This document shows positions 34,283 to 46,520 of a stretch of 64,000 nt of DNA, piece after piece. Source of the stretch: Paulownia fortunei. Its lineage: Eukaryota > Streptophyta > Magnoliopsida > Lamiales > Paulowniaceae. Location: positions 22,351,993 through 22,415,992 of the forward strand of contig CM033109.1 in assembly GCA_019321725.1 (NCBI GenBank), written 5' to 3'. How positions within the stretch are numbered: the first letter of the stretch is position 1; the number at the start of each line of letters is the position of its first letter. The notes beneath the pieces were generated by a model that searched no databases, had not been told where the DNA came from, and worked only from the letters and a program-made list of their open reading frames with translations. Made by a program: the position numbers and the translations under genes.

Positions 34283-34322
<40 letters not shown>
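34229..34322. repeat. Compound (GT)n-(TA)n-(GA)n microsatellite
   Basis: Three consecutive dinucleotide runs lie in the probable 3' UTR of peptide gene 4, starting about 6 nt after the stop. They are followed by the conserved gatgaggagttatgtact 3' block. Confidence 0.9.
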
Positions 34323-34519
34323 CTGTGTACTCTATATGTACTGTTCAGAATCAAGCTGGTACTGTTGAGGTATTGGAGATCCTTTGAAATAATTTACCAA
34401 TGTAATATGGTGGCATGATGAGGAGTTATGTACTTAATGAAATATGCAGATATGAGCATTTGCTTTTGCTAAATATGGTAACAGCTATCTATCTATGCAT
34501 ATAAATATATGTATGTATA

Positions 34520-34720
34520 TAGGACAGAGCCAAAAATGGAGATTCAAGGCGAATTTTATTTTTTCTTAAAAATAATAGATACATAAGTATTTTTAATTTT
34601 CTAGAGAGGCAAAATTTTAAAATTTAATAATTTTATATATATAATTTATACTAATTTAAAAAATTTGTGGAGTTGAGAGAGGCAGCTACAGCCGCCCGCC
34701 CCCTTGGCACCGTCTCTATA
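34520..34720. mobile_element. Small TIR element relic, GGGACGGAGC family
   Basis: Starts aggacagagccaaaaatgg, contains gaggcaaaattttaaaatttaataa, and ends near gcagctacagccgcccgcccccttgg. It is related to 6904-7083 and 16708-16880. Ends are imperfect. Confidence 0.45.
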
Positions 34721-34899
34721 TGTGTGTGTGCGCGTGTATACACACACGTGCAGAGACAGTATATATATAGTCTATATGCTGCATGAGAGCCCAACAAATC
34801 TAGCGGTAGCAATATATAGCTCTTTTTATGCATGTAACAAGGATAATTTTGAAAAGGAAAAAAAAAAAACGAGAGATGGTTTATATTGATCAAATTTAA

Positions 34900-36880
34900 T
34901 GTTCATAAGTTTGTCTAATCTCTAATAGAGTTTGTACTAGAATTGGTTTTATTCTTTGCATAATAATGTTTGGTATCAAGGAATTGAACCTTTATACTTC
35001 AATTCAAAATGAGTTAGGTCTAGAATGAGTCAAGTATGTGGGTCGAAAATGGGTTGGATCCGAGCAAAATATATGTATATACATGTATTTATTTATTTCA
35101 TTTAATCAAAAGCATTTTAATTTAAAAAATAATAGTAATGCTACACTCAGCAAGCCCATTTGAAAACCATCTAGGGTTGTTTTTGATGCGGTTCGTGGGT
35201 TTTGTTAACTTTTCGGCCTAATCCGATGGTTGCAGTTTTGAGTTTACTTTGCCCAAAAACCAGCCCGATTATTACCTAAATTACACCTTGTGGGTTGTGG
35301 GCTTGAATGATTCACTATTAACTCCTTGAAAATAAAGAACTGCATAAGGGCTTAAGTTCACAATCCAAAATTATGGCCCAACAAAACCCTAATTTTTCAT
35401 ATGTACCTATATATACATATATATAGTATCAGGAAAATATTTATATCATTTTTCCCTCTAAACACAAAAGGCCATGAGCACAAGCATATAACCCATTAAG
35501 GGCATTCAAATTAAATACTCTATGGTCCAGAAGCATAAAGCCTAGTTAGTTAAATACAAATTCCAAAAAATTCAGCATAATACGCACAAGTATGTTATGA
35601 AAATTTGTTAAAAGTTATATTAAAAATTTGACAAAAAAATATAAAATGATTAATATACGGATTCGTAGATATATGGATAAAATATGAATGTAAAATAATT
35701 ATTTATGAGCAAAAATACAGCTTATTTTGTTATTATTTTATATGAATTATATTTGTATTTATTTTTAATCAATATGAAGATTATTTTAAAATATTTTATT
35801 TAATTTAATTTATAATTATGGCATAACTTAAAAATAATTATTTAGTAATAACTAGTATATTCATAAATTATTAGAGTTGTTTCTTTTTATTTATATAATA
35901 TCCCATTATTACTTATAAATAACTTTTAGATTATATTTAAATATTATAAATATCTATTAAAATATAGTATTATTCGTCAAATATTATATAAATAAGTATA
36001 ATATATGTACTAAACGTTTCATCTCAAAAGTACGAAATATTCCACGACAATTTAACTTGTAAATGGAGAACAAAAATATTTTTGATTTTTTCATACATAC
36101 ATATATTATATATTATAGGGATACATTTTTAGCCGTAATAGGTGATGTACATGACTAAGGAATTGAGGGGAAAATGATGACATGCTTGGTGATGTTTGTG
36201 ATTGCACAATATGAAAATTTTCAATTTGTATTCTTTATTTTCATTCTATTTTATTAACGTAGTCAAATTTTCGGAACACGTATTATATAGCATAGAATTC
36301 TAGGGGCTCGCCCATGCCACTATAAGAAAAAAAAAAAGTAATATAAATATACATATATTAAGTGAATATACAAGTTATTATTAATTATTTATATTAAATG
36401 AGAAAAAAACATTATTTTGTAATAATAATAACAACAATTGTATTAAATTACCACTGATATAGATATATTACAACACAATCAACTAATTTGCTAAAGTAAA
36501 AAATATTTATAATTATATATATTATTGATAATCAATTTAATATCCTGTCACTTTTTTTTTATTTTTTATCCTGTAGAGAAAGGTGAAATATTATCATAGG
36601 ACAGTATCAGAGAGCTATGTGATAGTAATAATACAAAGGTAGAAAATCAAGAAGAAAATATCACAAATTCCGCAATATATTAGCCGCAAGAAATGGATTT
36701 CAAACCCCATTATACACAATATTGCCACTAGACTGCCCTTAAGCTTAACATGCATGTCTTCTCCATTGATACTCGAACAATTTTTGTTCTAACTCCTCAT
36801 TTATCTTACATTTCTGGAGACTTATCAGGTATTTGTTGTTGAAGTTTTCCAGTTTCCTAAGATTTGTTCGCAGGCTTTTT
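34900..36880. other. Intergenic, AT-rich, no gene seen
   Basis: Lies between the array and the 3' end of the BEL1-like gene. The part at 35000-35420 is less AT-rich (ggttcgtgggttttg, ccaaaaaccagcccg) and looks repeat-derived. The rest is very AT-rich. No reading frame of note on either strand. Confidence 0.6.
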
Positions 36881-36889
36881 TCCTCAGCG

Positions 36890-36895
36890 TTTTAT
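36890..36895 (-). terminator. Candidate polyadenylation signal of the BEL1-like gene
   Basis: AATAAA on the minus strand, about 50 nt past the TGA stop. This is the only exact match close to the stop. Plant signals are loose, so this is tentative. Confidence 0.35.
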
Positions 36896-36944
36896 TTCTA
36901 CCTTAGTACCACCACATCCCATGTTGCCACTAAGCCTACCATAA

Positions 36945-39900
36945 TCAGCCAACAAAGTCCCGAATGATATGACCTCCAAAATGTGGCCTCAGATGATGCT
37001 CTTGCTGCAATGGCGGTCGTTGAGCGTTCTCCGCGCTTTGCCTTAGACCCAATGTCAGTGACACAGCACCCAGCCCCCCCATCTCAATTCCACTCCGGTG
37101 GGAAGGCACCATCCCCATCAACGATCCGTCGACGACACTCGTTGGAGCGTGATACTCAATTCTTGAACGCTTTTCTTGATTCCATGTATTTGCATTCGAC
37201 CTGTCGGCTTCGTGTTCTGAAGGGCTGACACTTGAGCATTCCATCTGCTTGTCCGGCATTGCACTCGTTCTGAGCCTAGTCAAAGATTGGCTGCTGTCAT
37301 TTGCTTGGTCACAACCTTCAAATGTGGTTTTCCCAGCATCTAATCCTGTTTCCGCCACTCCTTTGGTTTCCAGCATGTGTATCTCTTCAACCATAGGTTT
37401 CCACACACGAACTCTGGCGTTGATAAACCAGTTAGAAACCTGAATTGGGCAGCAAAGTTGCTATAGATGTTACATATGTTGCGCATGTCCAACAAACGTG
37501 TAGATGAATATGATATTTTCAATGATGAATGCAGTCACAAATGTACAAAATGGCGAAAATAAATATACTAACTACGGTTGGAAGAAAAACGATCAATACA
37601 TCCAGGCTCGTGTTGAAACATAATACAAAGGAGATGAAATTTCAAGATCCAAATTATCTTTCTGTTATAGCAGGGAAACATCTACATTTTGCTTAAAAAC
37701 AAGACAAGGAATGAACGTAGCTGAGACGAGTTTGGTGGTTGCGAGCAAACGGGGTGCCGGCTCGTATAGAATTAACACCAAAAATAAACCTAAAAATACC
37801 TGGTTTCTTGTTAAGCCAGTTTGTGTGGCCAGCATATGCTTGTCAGTGTCTGTGGGATACCTTCACACAATAATAAACTCAAATCAATTAAGGTTGTAAT
37901 GAAAGTGTATATGGATTACCAATCATGTTTCTCTGAAAGTGTGTGCTTCTGTCTGAAAAAGAACCCCCCCTTCCCCCAACACACGCACACAGAGACGCTT
38001 ACGGATGAAGAAAATGGTCAAACAGCCATGCTCGCAAAATAGAGACTGCACGTTCCGGTAGACCTCTCTGGGGCCTCCAGATATGGTGGCCTTCAAGGAT
38101 GCCTAGACTGCCCGCCCCTTTCTGCTTTTGAAAGCTTTGGTCAAATAACTTTAACATGGAAACACTGGCATCACCTTTGCTGCTGCTTGTGCCAGCCGAA
38201 GGGGACGATAATTCTTCTCCCAACGCGTTTCTTATGCTTTTGAGCTGGTCTGTTATCACATTCTTTAGACACCGGAAATGCTTGGAGACCATCTTTAGAG
38301 CTAAAGAAACATATGGAGTGGCAGCACTAAGACCTGCCACTGATTCAAAGGATGAAACCACCATTTGCATCTGCTGATGATACTGTTTGTACCTTTTGCA
38401 AACCTTTTAGAAACCAGTACACATTTGTTACAAATTTGAGTTCTTTACAAATTACAATACTCAAACACCACAATAAATCATAAATTGTATACAAGAGGAA
38501 TTAATGAAAAGAAAAATGTTACAGTAGGTGCAACAATCAAATTAGCTGCCACAGCTGAAGCATGGATAAAAGAGTTTCATTACTCAAATAGGCAAAATTA
38601 CCAAATTGCCAATCAAGACAGCTTATTTTGTGCAATCCTTCCGCGATGCTCAACAATTTGGAGATTGTATGAGTATCAAATAGAGGTCTGGCATTTTTCC
38701 TTGTCTTATTTTCTTTCTCCAACTAGGGGATTTTATGGAATTGATATTTTGAAACTAGGGTAAGTTATTTAGGCAAAAACATACGAGCTTTAATAAAAAA
38801 CATACAGACCTCACCATATGCAAAAAGGACTAGTTTACCTAATGTTCTAAAATAATAGAAGTTGTGGAGACAAGAAAAGGATTGAGAATCAATGTTCATA
38901 AAAGGAAAAAAAGTTCTAATATTATTCAGAGACACCTAGATTATTGAATGGAGATGCACTTTTCTTTGATTATTGAGACAAACTACAGCTAATCAACCAT
39001 TTACATATGGAATGACATTGGGACGCTTCAGATGCGATTCTTCAAGTCCAATACAGTGGTCAATGTAGGAAATTAAACTTGATTAGTGAAAGATTCAATT
39101 ATGGAATTTTCTAGGTACTTGACTAGTTGAAACATCAAGAGTTGAGCCAGTCTCTAGAAGACTACTCTAAATATATAGCCTTGGAAAATGAATCGTAATA
39201 AAGTTAGATGGTTGCTATGTAGGTAAGTAAAGGATAGTCTAGAGTTGTCTTTCTGCTACTTTAAAAAGGGAAAGCACTTAGGCATTTTGTAATAAGAGAA
39301 ATAGAAGTCAAAAGGAGTGGGATTAATAGAACGAATTTGCTCCTCTACACTCCACCAAAATTCATCCTCTCAGGCTTCCGGAATTTAAAGAAATGGAAAA
39401 CAAGTTATCGTAAGACAGACTTGTTGAGTTGAGTTGAGTTTAAAAGACTTCAGACATCTTCCTTCTTATCCCACTTGCAACTAGTCAAGAGAGTATCAAA
39501 CATTTGCCTCTTCCACTTGAACCCCATAAACCAACAGTCAGCTCATAAATGCTATTTTCTTGACTATTGAGATAAAACTGACTCCAATTTTCCACATAAC
39601 AAAATGATTAATTATCCAAAGAATCTCAAAAACCAGGAGAAGTGGTAACTTTATCCTGAGAAAAGAAAGTCAAACATGGTCATGAGGTGATTCCCCGTTG
39701 TGATTACTGCCATTCAATTGAACTCTGAGGTTTGGCAGCCAAAAAATTGGACAAGAACATGTCCTGAGCATAGACTATATCAACTAGTAGCTCCTATCTA
39801 GAGTAAAGACCCATCCTCCAAAAAAAAAAAGGATAGAAAGGAAAGAAAATGAAAACAAGTGAAATAATCTCTTAACAACGGTTCTAAAACACCATACTTC

Positions 39901-42030
39901 CACTTATAAACTCTGTAACACAAGACAACTAGAACCCATGGAATTAGTATCGTTCTCTTGATAATTAAAGTTATATCCTTGAACAAACAAAATTTATTAC
40001 AGCGAGAACAAACATGGAGAACACAAGACGGGGGATAATTTTAAATCCAAAACTTATGCCTTTCAAAATAGCTATATTATGAAGAAGCTCTTTAAACCAA
40101 ACATAAGAATCCAGTGAACTATAAGATGGGTTTGTATTGGATAAGAAGAGTACTAAAATCCAAGATTTCTACATGCTAATTCTATAAGTAATTATCTTAA
40201 CTGTCCTTGATCATTTGTACTTGATCCAACAAATACTAGTGAAGAAAACATTTTATAACCTTTCAATCCCTGGATTACTGCTGTCATTCCATAGTACTTT
40301 TGATGGAAACAACGTTGGGAAGCTGAAACTAACAAAAAACACAGCAACTTAGAGACTGAAGAACATTGCACACAAGATTTCACCATTAAACAAGAATCTT
40401 CAAGTTGTCATATACATGAGAAATGCTCATCAATCTTGATCTTCATAACAAGCTTAAAATCTGTAAACAATAAAAGCCATCAAAGTTTACCAACCTCATC
40501 CTGCATATATATAAGCTTTGCCTTCTTTTGAAGGTTTTCCGGCCGATAAGAATCTATTGAGCAGCTGGTACCCCCAGGCTCCCGGCTCTTATCACTTGAA
40601 CCATTGAATGCGAATGATGAGCCACTCGAATCACCTGCTATAGCTTTTACAGCAGGTTCAGCATTACTAACAGCTTCACTGGAAACCCTAACTTCCTCTA
40701 AAATCTTATCAGGCACCTCGCAAATTTCAATGTGCTTAGGCCGGGCAACACAGCAGAGTTCATCCAATAATTGCTGCGCCGGCCTCAAAAATTTCGAACT
40801 TCTGAGAATGGTTGCATAGCCGGTGAAAGGACCAAGCGGACCAGGATTCCGATGAGTCAAAACTTGGATTCCCGTCATATCTGGACGAGCATTTCCTAAA
40901 ATTTTACTACCAGCAGACAAATTTGGATTTGAAGACAAGTACTCAGGCTTCCAGGTTCTGGAATCTTGAATACCAGTACTAGCACAAGCATCTCTAGAGT
41001 GCAAGTCTATGGCGGTATGTCTCTCAGCAATCTGAGTTGCGTGTACCTTGGGCGATGGAACAGATGAAAGGGACAAAGAGAGGGCCTGAGTGTTGGAATT
41101 ATCATTTGCTACTGTTCTGAGGTCTCTATCAGTATCCTTGGGTGCTGCATAATCCAGTTCACCACTCCACAGTTGGCACCCCTCGGCTGGCCTACTTATC
41201 AAATCAGAAGGACTTTTAAGGCGCAATTGATCGGCATAGGCTGGAAGAAGTAGAAGTTCACCCCCGCCAACCACCCAAGGCCCATGGCTTGTTTCCTCTG
41301 AACTCTTTTGCCTAAGAGAAGCCAATTCTAGGCCAAAAGATCGAACATTTGAAGAGGTAACAAGTTCTTGCAATGCATTTTGGTAAAGTGAAGAACTACA
41401 ATGCATATCTCCATAGTGCTTCTGGCTATTTGGATTAGAAATTTCACTAGATGGATTATTCAAAGGTGAATGTAATTCTTGATATCCTAGATAAGGCTTG
41501 ACATCTAATGTGGATATAGGAGTACTATTGATGATTTTCAATGAAGAACCAGACAGGCCCTCCCCGACAAAATTTGGGCTTTGATTAGCCACCCAATCAC
41601 TGCTGGATTGTGAGCCAATGCTTTTCCATGTGCTAAAGTATTGTGGGTCACTGATCACTGTGGCTGAAGGATTGAAGGTAGTTGGAATTGCTCTAGAGAA
41701 ATTCTCAAAGGAAGCCTCACCAACCCGTTTTTCAGGTTCTTGATGCACCATCAAACCATCCTTCTGTGCTAATATACCTCCCGAATTCACTGAAAAATTG
41801 AGCATTTCTGAGCAAAATTCTGAAGGATCATAGCATATACTACCAGGTCGACAATTTCGAAGGTTGGCTGATTCATAATTTAGACTATCATGGGCTGGAA
41901 GTTGCTCCAAACTGTTGGCATAAACTCCCAAATGATGATGGGATGGGTTTGACTCATGCTGAATTCTCAACTTATCTCGACGGCTTTGCTGCGCAACATG
42001 GAGTTCAGGCCTAAAGTTGCTCATATCCAT
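36945..42030 (-). CDS. BEL1-like TALE homeodomain transcription factor
   Basis: Nuclear DNA-binding factor of the plant BEL1 class, which acts as a heterodimer with KNOX proteins in meristem and organ patterning (family knowledge). Four coding exons: 42030-40495, 38403-38003, 37860-37800 (61 nt, the small exon typical of the family) and 37439-36945. All introns are GT-AG, and the frame closes at 830 residues. Domains: an N-terminal [15 protein letters not shown] like that of PENNYWISE/BLH9 relatives; a Ser/Asn-rich region; LSLSLSS at about 317; an SKY box at about 397-426 ([16 protein letters not shown]); a BELL domain at about 499-575; a TALE homeodomain at about 621-683 with PYP insertion and helix-3 WFINAR; and a ZIBEL motif VSLTLGL at 792-798. 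The exon 2 junction [13 protein letters not shown] restores the BELL consensus. It is long for the class because of its N-terminal half. I leave the orthologue unnamed. Confidence 0.93.
38404..40494 (-). other. First coding intron of the BEL1-like gene
   Basis: 2,091 bp between donor GAG|GTTGGT and acceptor CTAAAAG|GTTTGC. The reading frames inside do not resemble proteins I know. No embedded element was recognised. Confidence 0.8.
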
Positions 42031-42315
42031 GAATAATTACAGTATGTGGTTATAGTAATCTCCAACCACATTTCTTAGATATAACCGATGTCATGGAGGA
42101 AAACCTCAAAGCATTGTCACACACCTTGAAGAAAAGACCGAACATCAAAATTATATTAAATGCCTGCTTAAATCCTGCATGCAGTAACATGGTGTTGAGC
42201 TCATGGGCAGTATCAGTATCACAAGCATAAAAATATCCTGAAAAAGTAGTTCACCATGAACAACAAGCACAGCAAAATTCAATGGAGAACACACACACAC
42301 ATTCTCCCCGTAATA

Positions 42316-42383
<68 letters not shown>

Positions 42384-43450
42384 GGGGGAGAGAGAGAGAG
42401 GGAGAGGGGGGAGAGAGAGAGGGAGTACAGACTAACAGCTAAAGAATACAATAAATGAAAATCAAATGCAAGGCCATGTGAAGAGAATAATAACTTTAGG
42501 AAAGTAATCTTGAAGAAGTGAAATGTGGACAAAAGATCGTAGAGAGAAACTATGGGAAATCCGAGTATCAAGCAAGAAAGAGACAAGAGATGAGGAAAAA
42601 AGCCTTTTCTTGAGGCCTCAGAATTATGCCTCTCAGCCAAGCAAACAGTGAATAGACTTGGTATTCACTGTTTAATCATATGGCTGAACATTTACAAAAA
42701 GAAAGAACACCAAGCAAAGTTTTAGCCCAGAACTGCAAAAACTTGAAAGATGAACACGAAATCATTGGACTACGTACTGTACTACAGCAGTATAATAAAT
42801 ATTCATACATAGCGTACAGAGAAAAGCTTCACGTATACCTCTAAAACCCTAGATTTCAAGGCTAGTATTTGTATTCTTCTATGAAAAAAAGATCTGAAGA
42901 ACTGTTACACCCGAATAGCGGATCCACTTCATGATAAACTTAAAAAAACCGAAACCCAGATTCATGAAAAATAAATACTGATCTCGGATGAAAAATCAAA
43001 GAAAAAACTAGAATTTTCGTTGGTTCTTGGTTCAAAACTCTAAAAAGAAAGAAACAAAAACAAAAGATTCTTCAATCTGCATGTATGCATCTTTGGAAGC
43101 TCATCAAATTGGCAAAAATACAAGAAACAAAAAAAGAGATAACTTCTTCAAATAGAGCAAAGCAAGACGAAGCACAAAAAGATCAAGAAAAAGGGTTTTA
43201 CAAAAGGTATGGAAGTGAGAATTTTCAGTGCATATATTACCTCTCTCTAAATTTGTTTTTCAAGAAAAACCCAGTTGAAAGACGAGATTTTCCGGTGGAT
43301 TTTCCGGCGAAGATTCCAGGTTTGAGTTGTGGGGTAGGAGCGGAAGGGAGCAGAGCTAGCTGGAAGAGTAGAAGTATAGGACAATGATTGCTGCTGAGGT
43401 GATAATTGCCGTTTGGCTTTAACGAATAAACAAGAAACCTTTTTTTTTCC
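42031..43450 (-). promoter_or_regulatory. 5' leader and promoter region of the BEL1-like gene
   Basis: Upstream of the ATG on the minus strand. A donor-like site (GAGAGAG|GTAATA on the minus strand, near 43241) suggests that a leader exon at about 43242-43430 is joined across an intron to sequence just before the ATG; BEL1-class genes often have such a leader intron. The acceptor could not be fixed. The 43270-43400 stretch is less AT-rich, as expected of a transcribed leader. No coding sequence is claimed. Confidence 0.45.
42284..42426. repeat. Compound (CA)/(GT)/(GA) microsatellite in the BEL1-like leader
   Basis: acacacacac, then a GT run of about 16 repeats, then GA runs broken by GGGG blocks for about 75 bp. 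It lies about 250-400 bp upstream of the start codon, in the leader or leader intron. On the gene's strand it reads as a long CT/TC tract. Confidence 0.9.
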
Positions 43451-45431
43451 CCTACTTCGCCTTTCAAATTGTAAGGATTATTACAAATGGAATGGAAGAG
43501 GAATTAACGTCGCTTCGCCGTTACATTTGACGGCGAATATCTATGAACTGTTGGCCATTGTCTAAAAATCTATCAAATTGACATGGATGGACCTTCAAGA
43601 AAATCAGGATTGAAAATTTGTGCTCCCCAACATCTCAATAGGGCCCTACTAAAATTTAATAATTGTCGATAGACAGGGCCAGGGAGTTTGGTGGTTGTTT
43701 GGATACGCCCCTTAATTGCATAATTAACTACGAAAATACCATCTTTAATTATTCTTACATTTAAATAATGGGTATTAACTATTGAAAAATCATTGTATAA
43801 TAATGATATTTAATATATATATATAGATGATGTCGGTTTATATAGTCATATATATATATATATTAATAATAATAAAAAATAGATGGAATATCGACAGAAA
43901 ATTTAAAATGATTAACAAGGTGTGCCTGATAAAAGCCCAAGGAACGGAACTAGGAATAGTAAGAAAAAATTATAAAAAATAACTTTCCCCCTCCATATCC
44001 AATTTTTCACTTCATCTTTAAAAATGAAGGAATTTTTGTGATAAAAATCTTGTTTTAGTGCTCTTTTTGGTACTCAGTAAAAAAGATAGGGTAGTACCCC
44101 TCGGTCCTAAAATTATAAAAATAAATTTATATTATTACACTTAAAAATAATATTTAAAAAATTATGGTGTCGTAATATTATTTTAATTTAAATGATAATT
44201 TCTAAAAAAAGAAGAAGAATAAAATCTTGTTTTGGTAAATTAAACTAATAAGAAAAATGAAATTGGAAAGGAATATTAGAATTCATAAATGAATGGAGGA
44301 AAGTTAGGTAGATATTGTTAAAAGATTGGTCTAGTTTGAGAGAAATGTTGGTTCCAAGGGGGAAATTATATGTTACCCACGCAAGCATTGTTATAATGGG
44401 TATAATAATGATCGATTTAATGTATGTTAATGTCATAAAAAGAAGTGTTATCACATGTAGTTTAACAACTTATGACTCTACGTAAATAATAGCCAAGCAT
44501 ATAACATCAAATGATTTACTCTCAAATCATAATTTACTTTAGAGCTCGTTTGATTTGGGTAAAAAAACTGAATATATAAGAAAAGTAAAAATATAAACAG
44601 GTGTATAAGAAAAAATAAATTATTTGGTTTAAAAAAAATAATTAGACGGAAAGTAAAATGTGATGTATATAAAAACCCTCAAGAGCCCAATAAAGTTTCT
44701 GTCCAAACTTGTGCGTGAAAATGGAATTACAAGGCCAAAATGATATAAAATTCTTAATAATAATTTTATTTAATGTCTTTAATAAATAAAATTTCCCTTC
44801 AATTCTACTTTATCGTATTTGTCTTTCCGCTATTTATCTTTATCTCTTGCAAAAATAATTTACATATATGTTTATCATTTCCTCATTCAGGGTCATCCTA
44901 CTAATTAAACTATTATTGAAAAAGTTCTTAAGTTTAATTTATTATAACACTTTATTTATTCGTTGTGTAATAATTATATATATGCAAATCAGTCAATTGG
45001 TAAACCGGAAAAATTAAGGTAATCTTTGAGTGTTGTTTTTTTGGAATATGTTTTTATTTTCTAAGAATTCAAATATATTTGGAAATACTTTTTTTCAAGG
45101 ACATGACATTATTATTTTATAACAAAATATCTAAATATAATTTTAATCTCCATCGGTCCTAATTTCACTATTCAAAATATATTTTTCAAAAAACAATAGA
45201 AATAACACCAAACTAGTCTATAATTTCCGCTCTTTTCTCTTGTAATATGATATGAAAGAGTGAGATGCTCCATGTAAACCATGAAAAAAAAAACACATTT
45301 GCTTTTAAACTAGTAAAAAAAAATCAAGAATATTAGAGTAAAATATATTGTTAAATAGGAAAAATTGAAACTTTGAACAAATATAATTAGTTTTATTGAA
45401 GCTGGAATCACACAAAAGTAATTGCCTAGTA

Positions 45432-45500
45432 AATCGAGACACAAATGAAAACTATAATTTTTGTGTCCTAAAAATTATAGTTTTCATTTGTGTCTCGATT
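45432..45500. repeat. Perfect 31-bp inverted repeat with a 7-nt loop
   Basis: The left arm (45432-45462, starting AATCGAGACACAAATG) is the exact reverse complement of the right arm (45470-45500, ending CATTTGTGTCTCGATT). The spacer is gtgtcct. A GT/TA microsatellite follows at once. It could be a very young foldback element, a replication-template-switch product, or a hairpin RNA source. No mismatch is seen in the arms. Confidence 0.92.
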
Positions 45501-46122
45501 ATATGTGTGTGTGTATATATATATATATACACTTTGGCTGCTTCAAGACCATGAATCAATCCCCATAATAAATGATTTTAGGTGGGAGTTAAACAAATAT
45601 AAATTTTATATATTTTCACGTAATTTTTTCAATCGTTAAAATTTGTTGTGTCAGGTTCTTACTTAATTGAGAGTGTATTTAAAAAAAAATATTTTAAAAA
45701 ATAAAATCTTATTTTAAGATGTTTAAAAAAATAGTAATAAATTAAGAAAATGAGTACGTTACTATGGGATTAATTTTGCAGTCATGTAATCCACGATCAA
45801 ACATATATTATAAAAAAATATTTAATATTTATTTATAATATAAAATACAAATTTAAAATAAAGAATCTAACTACTTATTATCACCCCTCAAAAATTTCAT
45901 CTAAAAGAAATCATGTTGTATAAAAGGTAAATGCTTTTTTAGAAGTTACTATTTGTTTTCTTTATCTTTTCATTATAAAGTCGCACACGCTTAAGAAAGA
46001 AAAAACAGCTTAAATCATTTTGTATTTGCTCCTGCCAAACACACTCTCCAGTACCAACGGTTGAATGTTTTGGACATCACCAGGTTTTCCACAAATCCAA
46101 CGGGTGAAATTTCTCAAATGTA

Positions 46123-46245
46123 AGAGCTCGTTTGGTTTTCATTTTCAAATTTTATTTTTATATTTTTAATATTTTTTTAATCGAAAATATTTTACCTTTA
46201 AAAAAATAGAAATTTGCCTTCAAAAATAAAAACAAACAGCCCCTA
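46123..46245. mobile_element. Short foldback MITE, GTTTGGTTTTCATTTTC type
   Basis: Left end AGAGCTCGTTTGGTTTTCATTTTC; right end, read inward, GGGGCTGTTTGTTTTTATTTTTG. Both arms continue T-rich for about 50 bp. Similar ends recur at 48170, 48587 and 55914. Confidence 0.5.
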
Positions 46246-46309
46246 AATCAATTGTGGTAAAAGTTATCGTAACTTGAAACTGGGAGTTGTGTGTGGGTTT
46301 CTGAGTTAT

Positions 46310-46520
46310 TTGGGCCGTACAGTTTCAAGCGAGAGCAGCTTTTTATGGGTAATTGGTAATATGGGCACTGCAGCTAAGCAAAAGATCTTTACCAGAACTC
46401 CCTCAATTCCTCCCCCAAGGAGCGCTGTCACCCCCAGGTGACGCAATCATCTCCAGATTACAGCCTGTCCTTTTCATATCAAAACCCTACCTCCCCGCCA
46501 CCCCACCCCACCCCCACTAA
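46310..46520. other. Less AT-rich intergenic island 1
   Basis: About 200 bp of mixed composition (tttcaagcgagagcagc, ccaaggagcgctgtcaccc, caggtgacgcaatcatctcc) in otherwise AT-rich DNA. It has no open frame and no inverted ends. It could be a conserved non-coding sequence of the BEL1-like gene about 4.3 kb upstream of its ATG, or an old repeat. Confidence 0.4.

Larger units (their letters stand above)
33115..34900. repeat. Tandem segmental unit 4 (U4), shortest
   Basis: Starts at tcctaacataatgattatac (as 318 in unit 1). It contains the upstream block with gcagcaaatgacacaaatagcatc, the promoter region, peptide gene 4 and the conserved 3' flank. It then runs straight into the GGGACGGAGC-family element near 34520. 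It lacks the copia relic and the tail seen in the other units. Confidence 0.7.

Noticed and set aside
43085..43387. 100-codon plus-strand frame opposite the BEL1-like leader
   Set aside because: Antisense to the probable leader exon; no family similarity; composition of non-coding DNA.
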